From: Reichenbachiella sp.
GTDB lineage: Bacteria > Bacteroidota > Bacteroidia > Cytophagales > Cyclobacteriaceae
NCBI RefSeq assembly: GCF_033344935.1
Contig: NZ_JAWPMM010000001.1
Coordinates: forward strand, 124,001-188,000
Reading direction: 5' to 3'
DNA length: 64,000 nucleotides
The stretch's first letter is position 1. Each line of letters starts with the position of its first letter. Of this stretch, positions 28,736-37,911 are shown one piece after another. A program made the position numbers and the translations under genes. Below the pieces are notes generated by a model. That model had not been told where the DNA came from. It saw nothing but the letters and a program-made list of their open reading frames with translations, and ran no database searches.

Positions 28736-30679
28736 GTGAAGCCATTTACCTTTATTTTGATTTTGACAATATGCCTCTTCGCAAAAAATGCGCTCGGTCA
28801 AACTCGAACATTCGGCTCACAACCAAAAACCAAAATGGATACACTAAAGGTTAAGGCCGATAGGTTTGTTTTCATCAATGACAGTGCTTATTATGCTAGA
28901 GTAGATACGATTTTTGTTCTGCCTGATACTACAGATTTTTATGTAAGAAAAAATAATATGCAACGCTCTCAAGAGTTTTACCGACAAGTAGAACAGAAGA
29001 TGAGTAAGTCCAAACTATCTAACCTGATGTACGACTATATGTTTGTACAAAATGGCTCACCTAAAACAGAAGAATTGCATGAACAACGATTTATCCCATA
29101 TGAAAGAGAAACCATCTCGTCCATAGGTTATAAATCACTTCCCATATTTGGCGCCACAGTTAGAGACACCACCGTATACAATCCGTCGAAATGGACTGCT
29201 CCATGGAATAAAGTACACATTCATACCCAAAATTGGATCATTAGAAGAAACCTGACATTTAAGATGGGTGAGCACGTCAATCCCAATGATTTTGTCGATA
29301 GTGAACGTTTGATTAGACGCCTACGGTATGTGAAAGATGCTCGAATCATGATCAACGAGAACCCCAATCAAAAAGAAGCCGATGTAATGGTAGTTACTCA
29401 AGATGTATTGCCCTATAGTGTCATATTTAGTCCTGACAGAGATAACGATGCCCTATTTGGAATTACTTCCATAAACATTGCTGGCCTCGGTCATGAATTT
29501 GAATATGATTATATCCGAGGGAATGGCTCCGATTTTTTTTATAAAATATCTAATGTTGGCGGATCATTCATAGATGCAGAATTCAACTATGCTTATCACT
29601 TCATCCGAACTGGCTACGGTGCATTTTTAGAAAGAGACTTTCTAACTCAGGAAATGAAATACGCAGGAGGAGCCACCTATAGTCGATATACATTTGGTGA
29701 GTACAATTATGAGCCAATAACCGACGTGACATCAACCTATACATATGACGAAGAATACTCCAACTTGTGGTTGGGTAGAGCTTTTCAAACCAATATAAAA
29801 ACGCAGTTGCTGGGAATCAATGCCAAGACCAACGCAGTCGCTTCAGCTGGGGTTGAATATGCCAACTATTTTGATCGACCTCAAGTCAGTGCAGACACAA
29901 ATTACAGATATCATGACAAGACTACTTATCTAGTGAGCCTTGGGCTCAGTGCGCGAAACTACTACAAAGACCGTTTTATTGTAGAGTTTGGCCGGACAGA
30001 GGATATTCCTACAGGAAGTGCTATTGGCGTAGTTGCTGGGTACCAAGATGCCGAGTTCAACAATCGAATCTATTTTGGTTTTAATTTTGCCAGAGGGGGA
30101 TACATAAAAAAATTCGGTTACTTCAATGGCATCGTTTCGTGGGGCAGTTTTATTGGGGACAGTGGCTACGAAAATGGAATTTTCAAAGTTGGAGTAGACT
30201 ACTTTACACCATTGTATACGATTAATCAGGTAAAGCTTCGGCAGTTCGTCGATGTTACTTTTAGTCAAGCGCTGAATCCGGATGAAGAATACATTTTGAA
30301 TACCGAAAGCGACATTGGTATTCGAGGGCTTAGAAACTATTATTTGCGGGCCACTACTAAGTTCAATTTGAAGTTCGAAACCGTTGTATTCACTCCAATA
30401 AATTTCATCGATTTTCGAATGGCCACTTTTGCGTTTTTCGATTATACAGCTACTCAAAATATTCGCAACGACTTTTTTGACGCAGACCATTTTATGGGCT
30501 TTGGCGGCGGTATTCGGCTACGAAATGATAACCTGGCCATCTCTACTATTCAACTTCGGTTTGCCTATTATCCTAGCGCTCCTATCAATGCGTCGGAAGG
30601 GAATGTACAAGTGACCAACTCCGCTTACCTCAACATTAGAGATTTTGACTTTAGGGCTCCTCAGATTATCCCATTCTGA
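28736..30679 (+). CDS. Omp85-like outer-membrane protein with POTRA-like N-terminus
   Basis: 647 residues. The start is a GTG at 28736, giving MKPFTFILILTICLFAKNALGQ as signal peptide; no ATG precedes the mature part. Residues 150-230 look like one POTRA-type segment: NPNDFVDSERLIRRLRYVKDARI and then VMVVTQDVLPYSV, the fold in which a helix-turn precedes a beta strand. The C-terminal 400 residues are alternating amphipathic strands ending in Phe (IIPF). A Gly-rich barrel with GIRGLRNYYLRATTKF near residue 545 may correspond to the Omp85 loop-6 RG motif. Omp85-type proteins assemble or translocate outer-membrane proteins; the substrate here is unknown. It is followed by a convergent terminator of the nqr operon. 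Confidence 0.65.
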   Translation: MKPFTFILILTICLFAKNALGQTRTFGSQPKTKMDTLKVKADRFVFINDSAYYARVDTIFVLPDTTDFYVRKNNMQRSQEFYRQVEQKMSKSKLSNLMYDYMFVQNGSPKTEELHEQRFIPYERETISSIGYKSLPIFGATVRDTTVYNPSKWTAPWNKVHIHTQNWIIRRNLTFKMGEHVNPNDFVDSERLIRRLRYVKDARIMINENPNQKEADVMVVTQDVLPYSVIFSPDRDNDALFGITSINIAGLGHEFEYDYIRGNGSDFFYKISNVGGSFIDAEFNYAYHFIRTGYGAFLERDFLTQEMKYAGGATYSRYTFGEYNYEPITDVTSTYTYDEEYSNLWLGRAFQTNIKTQLLGINAKTNAVASAGVEYANYFDRPQVSADTNYRYHDKTTYLVSLGLSARNYYKDRFIVEFGRTEDIPTGSAIGVVAGYQDAEFNNRIYFGFNFARGGYIKKFGYFNGIVSWGSFIGDSGYENGIFKVGVDYFTPLYTINQVKLRQFVDVTFSQALNPDEEYILNTESDIGIRGLRNYYLRATTKFNLKFETVVFTPINFIDFRMATFAFFDYTATQNIRNDFFDADHFMGFGGGIRLRNDNLAISTIQLRFAYYPSAPINASEGNVQVTNSAYLNIRDFDFRAPQIIPF

Positions 30680-30694
30680 GCCCAAATACATAAT

Positions 30695-30726
30695 AAAAAA
30701 TCCAGCCCTCTTACGAAGACTGGATT
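30695..30726 (-). terminator. Intrinsic terminator of the nqr operon
   Basis: Reading the minus strand, AATCCAG (30726-30720) pairs with CTGGATT (30705-30699) around a 14-base loop, and a run of T follows at 30700-30695. It lies 27 bases after the nqrE stop and ends the operon, so nqrF is not on this transcript. Confidence 0.85.
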
Positions 30727-30752
30727 CTGTTTCAAATTAATTTCTTATTGGC

Positions 30753-31364
30753 TTAGAGCACAATTCCGATGAAGGATTTGAAGGCGATACCCATCAATCC
30801 GGTAAGGATCATTGTAATTCCTAATCCTTTCAAACCGTTAGGTACATTGGAGTATTTCAATTTCTCTCTGATCGCTGCCAAAGCAATGATCGCCAAGAAC
30901 CAGCCGAAACCAGATCCTGCACCGTAAGCCGTAGCCTCTACGATAGAGTAATCTCTCTGCACCATGAAAAGTGACGCTCCAAGAATCGCACAGTTTACAG
31001 CGATCAATGGCAAGAAGATACCCAATGATCCGTATAGTGAAGGAGAAACTTTTTCAATGATCATTTCTACCAGCTGCACCATCGCCGCGATAATCGCAAT
31101 AAACATGATGAATTGTAAGAAACTCAAGTCGATGGTTTCGAAACTACCGTTCAGCCATACCAAGGCACCTTCTTTCAACACGTACTCTTGTAGCAACCAG
31201 TTGATCGGTACAGTAATTGTCAATACGAAGATAACCGCAGCTCCAAGTCCAAGACCTGTAGATACTTTTTTAGATACCGCCAAGAACGAACACATACCCA
31301 AGAAGTATGCGAACACCATGTTGTCGATAAATGCGCTTTTGATGAATATATTAAATGCTTCCAT
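30753..31364 (-). CDS. nqrE: Na+-translocating NADH:quinone reductase subunit E
   Basis: 203 residues with about six transmembrane helices. NqrE and NqrD are homologous, inversely oriented membrane subunits that together form part of the Na+ path and carry an iron centre. Conserved Cys are present in both halves: the [13 protein letters not shown] segment near residue 25 and the NCAILGAS segment near residue 120. These fit the Cys pairs proposed to hold the Fe site. Length and order match NqrE of Vibrio. It is the last gene of the operon before a terminator; nqrF, which normally follows, is absent here. Confidence 0.95.
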   Translation of the reverse strand: MEAFNIFIKSAFIDNMVFAYFLGMCSFLAVSKKVSTGLGLGAAVIFVLTITVPINWLLQEYVLKEGALVWLNGSFETIDLSFLQFIMFIAIIAAMVQLVEMIIEKVSPSLYGSLGIFLPLIAVNCAILGASLFMVQRDYSIVEATAYGAGSGFGWFLAIIALAAIREKLKYSNVPNGLKGLGITMILTGLMGIAFKSFIGIVL

Positions 31365-31389
31365 TTTAAATCTCTTTTAGCTCGTTGGC

Positions 31390-32073
31390 TTAGTGTTCTA
31401 CGTATCCGTTTTGTGTTCTTTGCACCCAGATCAAAATTCCCAATACCATAAAGGCTCCGATAGAATCTACCATCAATCCGTTGGTTTGTATGTTTACCAA
31501 ACCGCCTGTCCATTCAGACAATGTGGCATAAACCGGCACGTCAAATACAGTTCCTGAACCGAATAACTCTCTGAAGAAAGCTACTGTCAGAATGATCCAA
31601 GCATAACCAAATCCACTACCCAAACCATCTAGTACAGAATCATAAGCTTTATTGGCCATGGCAAATGCTTCCAAACGACCCATTACAATACAGTTCGTAA
31701 TAATCAGCCCAACGAAAGCTCCCAGTACTTTATACATGTCGAACAAATAAGCTTTTAGCACTTCACTAACCAAGGTTACCAAAGTAGCCACAATCGCCAA
31801 CTGCACAATAATTCTTACACGACCAGGAATGATATCTCTCATCAAAGAGATAATCAAGTTTGAAAATACAATCACAAACAACACAGCGATAGACATCACC
31901 AATGTTGGCTCCATCTTTACTGTTACTGCTAGTGCTGAACAAATACCCAATACTTGTATGGTAATCGGGTTATCATCGTTCAGTGGATCAGTGATGAACT
32001 TCTTCCTTCTTTTCGACAATAAAGGCTCTGCTGGCTCTTTTACTATCGCTTGTTCCAAAGTTTCTGTACTCAT
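31390..32073 (-). CDS. nqrD: Na+-translocating NADH:quinone reductase subunit D
   Basis: 227 residues with six predicted membrane helices and the conserved NPITIQVLGICSALAVT and TNCIVMGRLEAFA blocks. The Cys in both blocks matches those proposed to hold the metal centre shared with NqrE. The protein is part of the Na+-pumping respiratory complex that couples NADH oxidation to Na+ export. The N-terminal 30 residues are a polar extension. A 25-base gap separates it from nqrE. Confidence 0.95.
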   Translation of the reverse strand: MSTETLEQAIVKEPAEPLLSKRRKKFITDPLNDDNPITIQVLGICSALAVTVKMEPTLVMSIAVLFVIVFSNLIISLMRDIIPGRVRIIVQLAIVATLVTLVSEVLKAYLFDMYKVLGAFVGLIITNCIVMGRLEAFAMANKAYDSVLDGLGSGFGYAWIILTVAFFRELFGSGTVFDVPVYATLSEWTGGLVNIQTNGLMVDSIGAFMVLGILIWVQRTQNGYVEH

Positions 32074-32119
32074 TTTGTTTTATTTTAAAAGGGGATCACC
32101 CCAATCAACGTCTTCTTAA

Positions 32120-32926
32120 TTATTCCGCAGTTTCTTCTTCTACTTCCGTAGCAGGTTCAACTACCTGAGCCACTGGCTCGTTAACTGCTTTTACCTTGTC
32201 GATATAAGCGCCATAGTATCCAAAGTAGTCCATCAACATGGCATTCAAACCTTTACCAGTCAATGTAGCTCCAGACATACCATCAATATGATGATCATCC
32301 AAAGGCTCGCCTTTTTCACCTTTGATCATGTTTACCGATTGCAACGTGCCAGATGCATCATAAAGCTTTTTGCCTACAAATCTAGCTTTTACAGCCTCGT
32401 CGGTGATTCTAGCCCCTAGCCCTGGTGTCTCAGACTTGTGGTCAAATGCCACACCACGAACGGTATTCAAATCAGAATCAACAGCCACGAAACCAGAAAT
32501 CCAATCCCAAAGACCGGCTCCGAACATCGGGAAGATATAAGCATCTACTCCAGATCCGTCTTCTTTCATATACATGAAAACTGGATAAGGTCTAGATTCC
32601 ACGTCCTTCTTGAATTTGTTGTGATTCTTTTGAAAGTCGATTTTTTCCGCTACTAATGGGTTGCCTTTAGCATCCGTTGCCATCGGCTCACCGTTGATAT
32701 CAACTACTGTAGAAGTCACTCTTTTATCATAAAGTGCCAAAATTTCATTGGCATCTTCGATATTCGAAATATCCATTACAGCTCCCAAAATTTTCTTTTT
32801 GGTATCCAATTCTACCTGCTTGTCTTGCAAAGGCTTCAGCACTACTGAAGTTCCAGACAACAATCCACCCAATACTATGGTCAGTATGGCGGAGAAGACT
32901 ACTATATATAAATTAGACCGTTGCAC
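32120..32926 (-). CDS. nqrC: Na+-translocating NADH:quinone reductase subunit C
   Basis: 268 residues. The start is GTG at 32926, because no upstream or nearby ATG leaves room for the N-terminal transmembrane helix (NLYIVVFSAILTIVLGGLL). It overlaps the nqrB end by 14 bases. The covalent FMN site is the MSGATLTGKG motif near residue 225, where the Thr after GA-T-L is flavinylated by ApbE, a gene not seen in this window. The C-terminal 30 residues are Glu/Val-rich (QVVEPATEVEEETAE) and not part of the usual family core. Membrane-anchored, periplasm-facing subunit of the Na+ pump. Confidence 0.95.
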   Translation of the reverse strand: MQRSNLYIVVFSAILTIVLGGLLSGTSVVLKPLQDKQVELDTKKKILGAVMDISNIEDANEILALYDKRVTSTVVDINGEPMATDAKGNPLVAEKIDFQKNHNKFKKDVESRPYPVFMYMKEDGSGVDAYIFPMFGAGLWDWISGFVAVDSDLNTVRGVAFDHKSETPGLGARITDEAVKARFVGKKLYDASGTLQSVNMIKGEKGEPLDDHHIDGMSGATLTGKGLNAMLMDYFGYYGAYIDKVKAVNEPVAQVVEPATEVEEETAE

Positions 32927-34103
32927 GTTTCAACCTCCTTTTCTTGTTAGCAGCTACCACATAATAATCGATAAGTGGAGCAAATACGTTCATTAATAAA
33001 ATGGCCAGCATGATACCCTCTGGGTAAGCTGGGTTAAATACTCTTATGATAATGGTCAGCATTCCGATTAGGAATCCATAAATCCATTTTCCAGTTTCAG
33101 TCTGAGTCGCCGTTACAGGATCTGATGCCATGAACACCGCTCCGAAAGCCAAACCACCGATCACCAAGTGATAGTGTGCAGGTAGCAACATATATTCATT
33201 AGCTCCTAGCAGGTTACAAATCGTTGCCATCACAAAAGCTCCAGCAAATACACTTGTAATTATTTTCCAGCTACCTACTCCCGTAATAATCAATATGGCT
33301 GCACCGATTAAGCACATCAATGTAGACGTCTCTCCAATACTACCAGGGATAATTCCCATAAATAAGCTATTGAAACTATAAAGCCCTTCGGACCACATAT
33401 CTCCCATCATACTCAGCATAGATTGGTTGCCTTCTACTGCAGCAGCTCCGATGGCTAGTGGTGTAGCTCCTGAGAACCCAGCAACTGCTTGTTCGCTACC
33501 TAGGTAAGACCAAACATCACCTGAAATTTGAGAGGGATAAGCAAAATATAAGAACGCTCTGGCCGTCAAAGCCACGTTCAAAATATTCATTCCTGTACCA
33601 CCAAATGCTTCTTTTCCAATGATTACAGCAAAAGCTGTAGCCAAACCTACTTGCCACAATGGAATGGTAGGAGGCATAACCAAAGGAATCAACATTCCAG
33701 TCACAAGGAACCCTTCGTTTACTTCGTGCTTTCTGATTGTTGCGAATGTGAATTCAATACCCAGACCCACTGAATAAGAAACAATCAAGATCGGCACTAC
33801 CAATGTGGCTCCTAATAATATTTCACTAGCTAAATCAGCTACCTGACCGATGGCCAAATAGTGCTGATGACCTGCATTCCAAATACCAAACAACAAACAT
33901 GGAATCATGGCGATGATCACTGTCATCATCATACGTTTCATGTCGATCGCATCTTTGATCTGTGCACCTTTTGCACCAGTAGTGCTGTTTGGTGCTAGAA
34001 AGAGCGTCTCATGCGCTTCGTATATATAGAAAAACTTCTCCCACTTACCACCTTTCTCAAAGTTGGGGCGAACCTTCGCAAATATGTCTTCTATAAACTT
34101 CAT
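32913..34103 (-). CDS. nqrB: Na+-translocating NADH:quinone reductase subunit B
   Basis: 396 residues with about ten membrane helices. The covalent FMN attachment motif is visible in VAGFSGATPLAIG near residue 205, with Thr as the flavinylated residue. NqrB also binds riboflavin and ubiquinone and forms part of the Na+ channel. Three bases separate it from nqrA; it overlaps nqrC. The C-terminal end is Lys/Arg rich (NKKRRLKRATV). Full-length and expected to be functional. Confidence 0.96.
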   Translation of the reverse strand: MKFIEDIFAKVRPNFEKGGKWEKFFYIYEAHETLFLAPNSTTGAKGAQIKDAIDMKRMMMTVIIAMIPCLLFGIWNAGHQHYLAIGQVADLASEILLGATLVVPILIVSYSVGLGIEFTFATIRKHEVNEGFLVTGMLIPLVMPPTIPLWQVGLATAFAVIIGKEAFGGTGMNILNVALTARAFLYFAYPSQISGDVWSYLGSEQAVAGFSGATPLAIGAAAVEGNQSMLSMMGDMWSEGLYSFNSLFMGIIPGSIGETSTLMCLIGAAILIITGVGSWKIITSVFAGAFVMATICNLLGANEYMLLPAHYHLVIGGLAFGAVFMASDPVTATQTETGKWIYGFLIGMLTIIIRVFNPAYPEGIMLAILLMNVFAPLIDYYVVAANKKRRLKRATV

Positions 34104-34105
34104 TC

Positions 34106-35461
34106 TTAACTATTTTTTACTAGATCTAGTCCTTCTCTTAAAATGGCCTGAACATCGTTCTTAGACACGTCGATAAATTCACAAAGTGCCAAATCCTCTT
34201 CGATGACTTCATAAATTCCCAAGCCTTCCATATCATCAAAATCCTCCGCAAGGATGGCTTTCAATAAATAAGTAGGAAGAATGTCCATTGGTGTCACCTT
34301 CTCGAAAGCACCTGTCTGAACGAATGCTCTGTGCTGACCTCTGTTGTTGGTGTCTAGCACAAATTCTTTTTTCTTTCCACCAAGGAAAGACAACAACCCA
34401 AAGGCTCTGTGGAAACTCAAACGGTTAGTCGTAGGTAAAATCCATCCGAACAATTCGTAGTAATCTCCTTCAGGAATTACGGTCAATTGATTGTGGTAGA
34501 ATCCTAAGTAACCTGTAGAGTTAATTTGATTTCCTGTCAATACATTTCCAGAAATGTATCTCACATAACCATCCTTGATTGTACCGTCGATCAATTTGTT
34601 GATCGCAGCACCAGAATAAGTCTTATAATATTGTGGAGCCTTCACTTCAGATCCTGCCAAGGCAATCACCTTAGAAGCATCATATTTACCTTCCAAGAAA
34701 AGTTTACCGATTTGCGCCACACCGTATGGGTGCACTGTCCAAGAAACTTCTCCCTTATTGATAGGTGCCAAGTGGTGAATCTGAACACCTACGTTACCCG
34801 CAGGGTGTGGGCCAGAAACCGTATTCACTTGCGCTTCAGTCGATTTGAACAAGTCTGAAGAATCTTTCACATCCATATTTACATGAACTGTACCTTCAGT
34901 CAATTTTGAAAGGATGCTGATACCAGCATCAAAATATTTTTTCTGGCCTTCCAGGATATAGTTCATATCCGGAGCCAAAGGATGCGTATCCAATGCAGAC
35001 ACAAAAATATTTTTTGGGGAATCGTTTGGATCAGCCACCACACCGAAAGGGCGCTGGATGATATTAGGCCAAACACCTCCTTTAGTCATCTGCTCTATAG
35101 CTGCCTCTTTAGAGACTCCTTTCACATCGTCGTGCTTATCGAACGACTCGAAAGACACTTCTTTGTCAGCCAAGATTCTGATTTCTAATATTTTTCTTTT
35201 AGCGCCTCTTACCACTTCTGCGATCTCTCCGCTCACAGGCGACGAGTACATCACATCTTCGACCAGTTTGTCGATCATGATTGGGGTTCCAGCCTTCACG
35301 TTGTCGCCTTCCTTCACTAGAAGTTTTGGACGGCTCATACCAACAAAATCTGTAGGTTTAATGGCGTAAGTCTCCGCTGGTGGGAGCTCTCCGATTTTTT
35401 TTTCAGCTTTTCCTGCGAGATTGATATCGAATCCCTTCTTAAGCTTTATATTCTGAGACAT
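34106..35461 (-). CDS. nqrA: Na+-translocating NADH:quinone reductase subunit A
   Basis: 451 residues, a soluble cytoplasmic subunit and the first gene of the operon. The family N-terminus is visible as KLKKGFDINLAGKAEKKI, followed by PTDFVGMSRPKLLVKEGD, VKAGTPIMIDK and SPVSGEIAEVVRGAKR, the biotinyl-lipoyl-like part. The C-terminal region with LPTYLLKAI and GLGIYEVIEEDLALCEF is the usual Fe-S-like Cys-bearing part, with one Cys. Length is normal. A -10-like box is seen 36 bases upstream. Confidence 0.96.
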   Translation of the reverse strand: MSQNIKLKKGFDINLAGKAEKKIGELPPAETYAIKPTDFVGMSRPKLLVKEGDNVKAGTPIMIDKLVEDVMYSSPVSGEIAEVVRGAKRKILEIRILADKEVSFESFDKHDDVKGVSKEAAIEQMTKGGVWPNIIQRPFGVVADPNDSPKNIFVSALDTHPLAPDMNYILEGQKKYFDAGISILSKLTEGTVHVNMDVKDSSDLFKSTEAQVNTVSGPHPAGNVGVQIHHLAPINKGEVSWTVHPYGVAQIGKLFLEGKYDASKVIALAGSEVKAPQYYKTYSGAAINKLIDGTIKDGYVRYISGNVLTGNQINSTGYLGFYHNQLTVIPEGDYYELFGWILPTTNRLSFHRAFGLLSFLGGKKKEFVLDTNNRGQHRAFVQTGAFEKVTPMDILPTYLLKAILAEDFDDMEGLGIYEVIEEDLALCEFIDVSKNDVQAILREGLDLVKNS

Positions 35462-35496
35462 ATTTTACTGCAAAAGTCCTGTTTTATAAAACGTGG

Positions 35497-35504
35497 CAAA
35501 AATA
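35497..35504 (-). promoter_or_regulatory. Possible -10 element of nqrA
   Basis: On the minus strand the sequence reads TATTTTTG, a perfect match to the Bacteroidota -10 consensus TAnnTTTG, 36 bases before the nqrA start. No convincing TTG/TTTG -33 element is found at the usual distance, so this remains a weak call. Confidence 0.4.
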
Positions 35505-35600
35505 ATAAAAAATTGATGATAATGGGCTAGGAGCGCAATTATCGTAAAAGTATTTGAGTAAGGAAAGCCGAGAAGAAAAAATTGAGGTTAGTGACGCTAT

Positions 35601-35745
35601 CAATCTCCCCAGCCCTCTTCTCCAAGAGGGAGTTTTCGCGCACTTGTTGGGTGATCTGCTAATTTAGGCAGCAAATGCCGCGTCTTCAGTGTATGGCACA
35701 ACAGATTACCCGAATGCTCCTCCGTCGCACCGGGTAATGACGTAG
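35601..35745. repeat. Composite intergenic palindromic element
   Basis: The 303-base gap between nqrA and the barrel gene at 35765 holds no reading frame of interest. It contains a hairpin CCCTCTT-CTCC-AAGAGGG (35613-35630), embedded in a CTCCCCAGCCC context of a type seen in many Bacteroidota intergenic repeats. A second inverted repeat pairs ATTACCCG (35705-35712) with CGGGTAAT (35731-35738). Its reverse complement has the frame CGTCATT followed by AATCT, as in the 59754-59848 element. I read it as REP-like intergenic repeats; genome-wide copy number is not visible from here. Confidence 0.55.
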
Positions 35746-35764
35746 AGTTTTTTAATTTTATCCC

Positions 35765-36442
35765 ATGAAAACAAAAATCATACTTCCCATCCTTGCTTTT
35801 GTATTGCTCAGCCTATCGGTAAAGAGCCAAGGCGTGTCTGCTTCTTTTATCATTCCAAAAGATGGATATTTTTCAGCTCCTGTGAGTCCTTTGTCTGTCA
35901 GAGGTCTCGGATTAAGTTTCGGCCTACTTGGAATAGAAACCGGTGCGTCTTTATATAATATGCCTGGTTTACCAATGAGTGGCTTACCTTTTGAATCTGA
36001 CAAACCTTTGACCGGACCTCACTGGTCGATTTTAGTTCCGCTTCAACTATGTCTTACATTTGACTCAGATGCCATATCAGTCAAATTTCTAGGAGGAGGA
36101 TTTGGCATGGGGCATATCGCTCCACAAGTTAACTACGGCAACATGGATAGAGCTATTCGCGAATACGAAGGTTGGGACGTGGCCAATGCTAATTTGGATG
36201 TAGATAATAAGCTAGGATTCGGTTGGATGGCTGGAGTAGAGCTCGCTTTTCATGTCAACGATAAATTTTCCATTACCACCGAAGTACAATATCTTAAAGG
36301 TGATTCTGGTGCCGCCATTACCGGAGAATATTCTGGAGGGTCGATTGGTGGGAATATTGAAACCCGGACTGTAGACTATCCTGATGCAGTTACTGCTTTG
36401 GAAGGTGTGGAGATTTCAATTGGAGTAAAGATGAATAGGTAG
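35765..36442 (+). CDS. Secreted beta-barrel-like protein, unknown
   Basis: 225 residues with a signal peptide (MKTKIILPILAFVLLSLSVKSQG). The mature protein alternates hydrophobic and polar residues in strands with Gly-rich turns (KFLGGGFGMGHIAPQVN and GWMAGVELAFHVNDKFS). The C-terminal part, GVEISIGVKMNR, fits an outer-membrane barrel of eight to ten strands, though it does not end in Phe. No specific family recognised. It is tail-to-tail with the DUF457-type gene, two bases apart. Function unknown. Confidence 0.65.
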   Translation: MKTKIILPILAFVLLSLSVKSQGVSASFIIPKDGYFSAPVSPLSVRGLGLSFGLLGIETGASLYNMPGLPMSGLPFESDKPLTGPHWSILVPLQLCLTFDSDAISVKFLGGGFGMGHIAPQVNYGNMDRAIREYEGWDVANANLDVDNKLGFGWMAGVELAFHVNDKFSITTEVQYLKGDSGAAITGEYSGGSIGGNIETRTVDYPDAVTALEGVEISIGVKMNR

Positions 36443-36444
36443 AT

Positions 36445-36987
36445 TTATTCATCGGTGATTCTACTTTTTAAGACGACAGCCAATAAATAGATAGTAACAC
36501 AAGGAATGCCTATCCATAGGGCTTCGCTTTTTAACACTTCAAACCCCCGTTGAGAAAAAAACCTGGCTGCTCCTATAGGAGAAACCGCAATGGGTTGCCA
36601 AGGGAAAAAATATCTGGTGTTATCCCAGGGAGAGAAGAAGGCTACCCCTAATCCACCATTCGTCATGGCATCAAGAACAGCATGAGAGGCAGTGCATAAA
36701 AAAAAGAAAAGAGTGAGCATTAGCCATCGTTTCCATGTAAAGCCTTTGATTGAAAATCCTGTAGCACATAGCACTGCAAAAACGAGTGCAAACAGCAAGG
36801 AGTGCGAGAAGCCCCGATGTCCCCAAAAACTATCATATGGAATGCCCATTTTGAAAGTGATGACATCTAAATCCGGAATCACGGTGCAGATCACTCCAAC
36901 TAAAATTACCTTCCAGCTACCAAGTGTTTTTGGTAAACTTTTGCCTAACGCGACGGCTACTACAGCATGCCCAAATGCCGAAGCCAT
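36445..36987 (-). CDS. Membrane-bound metal-dependent hydrolase (YdjM/DUF457 family)
   Basis: 180 residues with four or five membrane helices. The signature of the YdjM-like family is present: ASAFGHAVVAVALGKS near the N-terminus, the PDLDVITF motif, then HRGFSHSLLFALVF and TASHAVLDAMTNGG. The His and Asp residues of these blocks are predicted metal ligands. Family function is not well defined; some members are induced in the SOS response. It follows ispH directly (stop and start adjacent at 36987/36988), suggesting it is the last gene of a cmk-lipoprotein-ispH-ydjM operon. Confidence 0.85.
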   Translation of the reverse strand: MASAFGHAVVAVALGKSLPKTLGSWKVILVGVICTVIPDLDVITFKMGIPYDSFWGHRGFSHSLLFALVFAVLCATGFSIKGFTWKRWLMLTLFFFLCTASHAVLDAMTNGGLGVAFFSPWDNTRYFFPWQPIAVSPIGAARFFSQRGFEVLKSEALWIGIPCVTIYLLAVVLKSRITDE

Positions 36988-37884
36988 TTAGACGCTAGCA
37001 GTTTCGAACTGCTTCTGAATATAATCTCTGACTTGCTCCATCAACCACATCGGGGTAGAAGTGGCTCCACAGATTCCAATAGAATCAGAAGGCTTGATCC
37101 AGTCTAGGTCGATTTCTTCTTCGCTGCCTACAAAGTAACTTCGTTCATTGAAGTTTTTGCATACGCCATAAAGTGCCCGACCATTAGAGCTTTTCTTGCC
37201 ACTGACGAAAATGATCACATCATGTTTTTGGGAAAACTTCTCCATGCTCGGCTCTCGATTAGAGACTTGTCGACAGATGCTATCGTTGGCCTTGAAATCA
37301 GTCACTTCTAGTGGTTGGCCCTTTGCGTCTAGAATTCGCTGCTCGATCATTTCCTTCAGGCGATAGAAACCTTTAGTGCTTTTGGTAGTTTGGCTATAGA
37401 GCGTAACAGGCTTTGAAAAATCGATTTGCTCCAGGTCTTCATCTTCCATCACGATGATGGCTTTTTCTTTGGTTTGACCAGTGAGTCCTATGACCTCCGC
37501 ATGACCAGGCTTGCCATAGATCACGATCTGACCATCCTGCTCTTCCATCTGGTCGAAGGATCCTTTCACTCGGTTTTGCAATTTCAACACCACAGGGCAG
37601 GAAGCATCGATGAGTTCAATATTGTTTTCGATCGCAATTTTATAAGTCTCCGGTGGTTCACCATGCGCACGAATCAACACTTTACAATCTTTTAAGTCTT
37701 TCAGGTCTTCATTACTAATAATAACCAATCCTTTGGCTGCCAATCGTTCAACTTCCATGTGATTGTGCACAATGTCACCCAAACAGTAAAGTTGACCGCT
37801 CTCATTGAGTTCGTCTTCGGCCATCTCAATAGCATACTCTACTCCGAAGCAATAACCTGAATTTTTGTCTATCTCTATGTGCAT
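36988..37884 (-). CDS. ispH: 4-hydroxy-3-methylbut-2-enyl diphosphate reductase
   Basis: 298 residues. The enzyme makes IPP and DMAPP in the last step of the MEP isoprenoid pathway using a [4Fe-4S] cluster. The three cluster ligands are Cys12 (GYCFGVEYAIE), Cys96 (DASCPVVLKLQ) and Cys204 (DSICRQVSNRE), as in other members. The substrate-binding stretch GKPGHAEVIGL with His128 and the TTKST loop are present. The organism thus uses the MEP pathway, consistent with ispF at 45440. It lies in a minus-strand group with cmk and a lipoprotein upstream. Confidence 0.97.
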   Translation of the reverse strand: MHIEIDKNSGYCFGVEYAIEMAEDELNESGQLYCLGDIVHNHMEVERLAAKGLVIISNEDLKDLKDCKVLIRAHGEPPETYKIAIENNIELIDASCPVVLKLQNRVKGSFDQMEEQDGQIVIYGKPGHAEVIGLTGQTKEKAIIVMEDEDLEQIDFSKPVTLYSQTTKSTKGFYRLKEMIEQRILDAKGQPLEVTDFKANDSICRQVSNREPSMEKFSQKHDVIIFVSGKKSSNGRALYGVCKNFNERSYFVGSEEEIDLDWIKPSDSIGICGATSTPMWLMEQVRDYIQKQFETASV

Positions 37885-37911
37885 AGTACCAATCGGGTCC
37901 TTTCTGCAAAA

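Noticed and set aside
30429-30614. Small plus-strand frame with a hydrophobic stretch inside the Omp85-like gene
   Set aside because: It is in another frame of a well-supported gene and its apparent helix is a by-product of that coding sequence.
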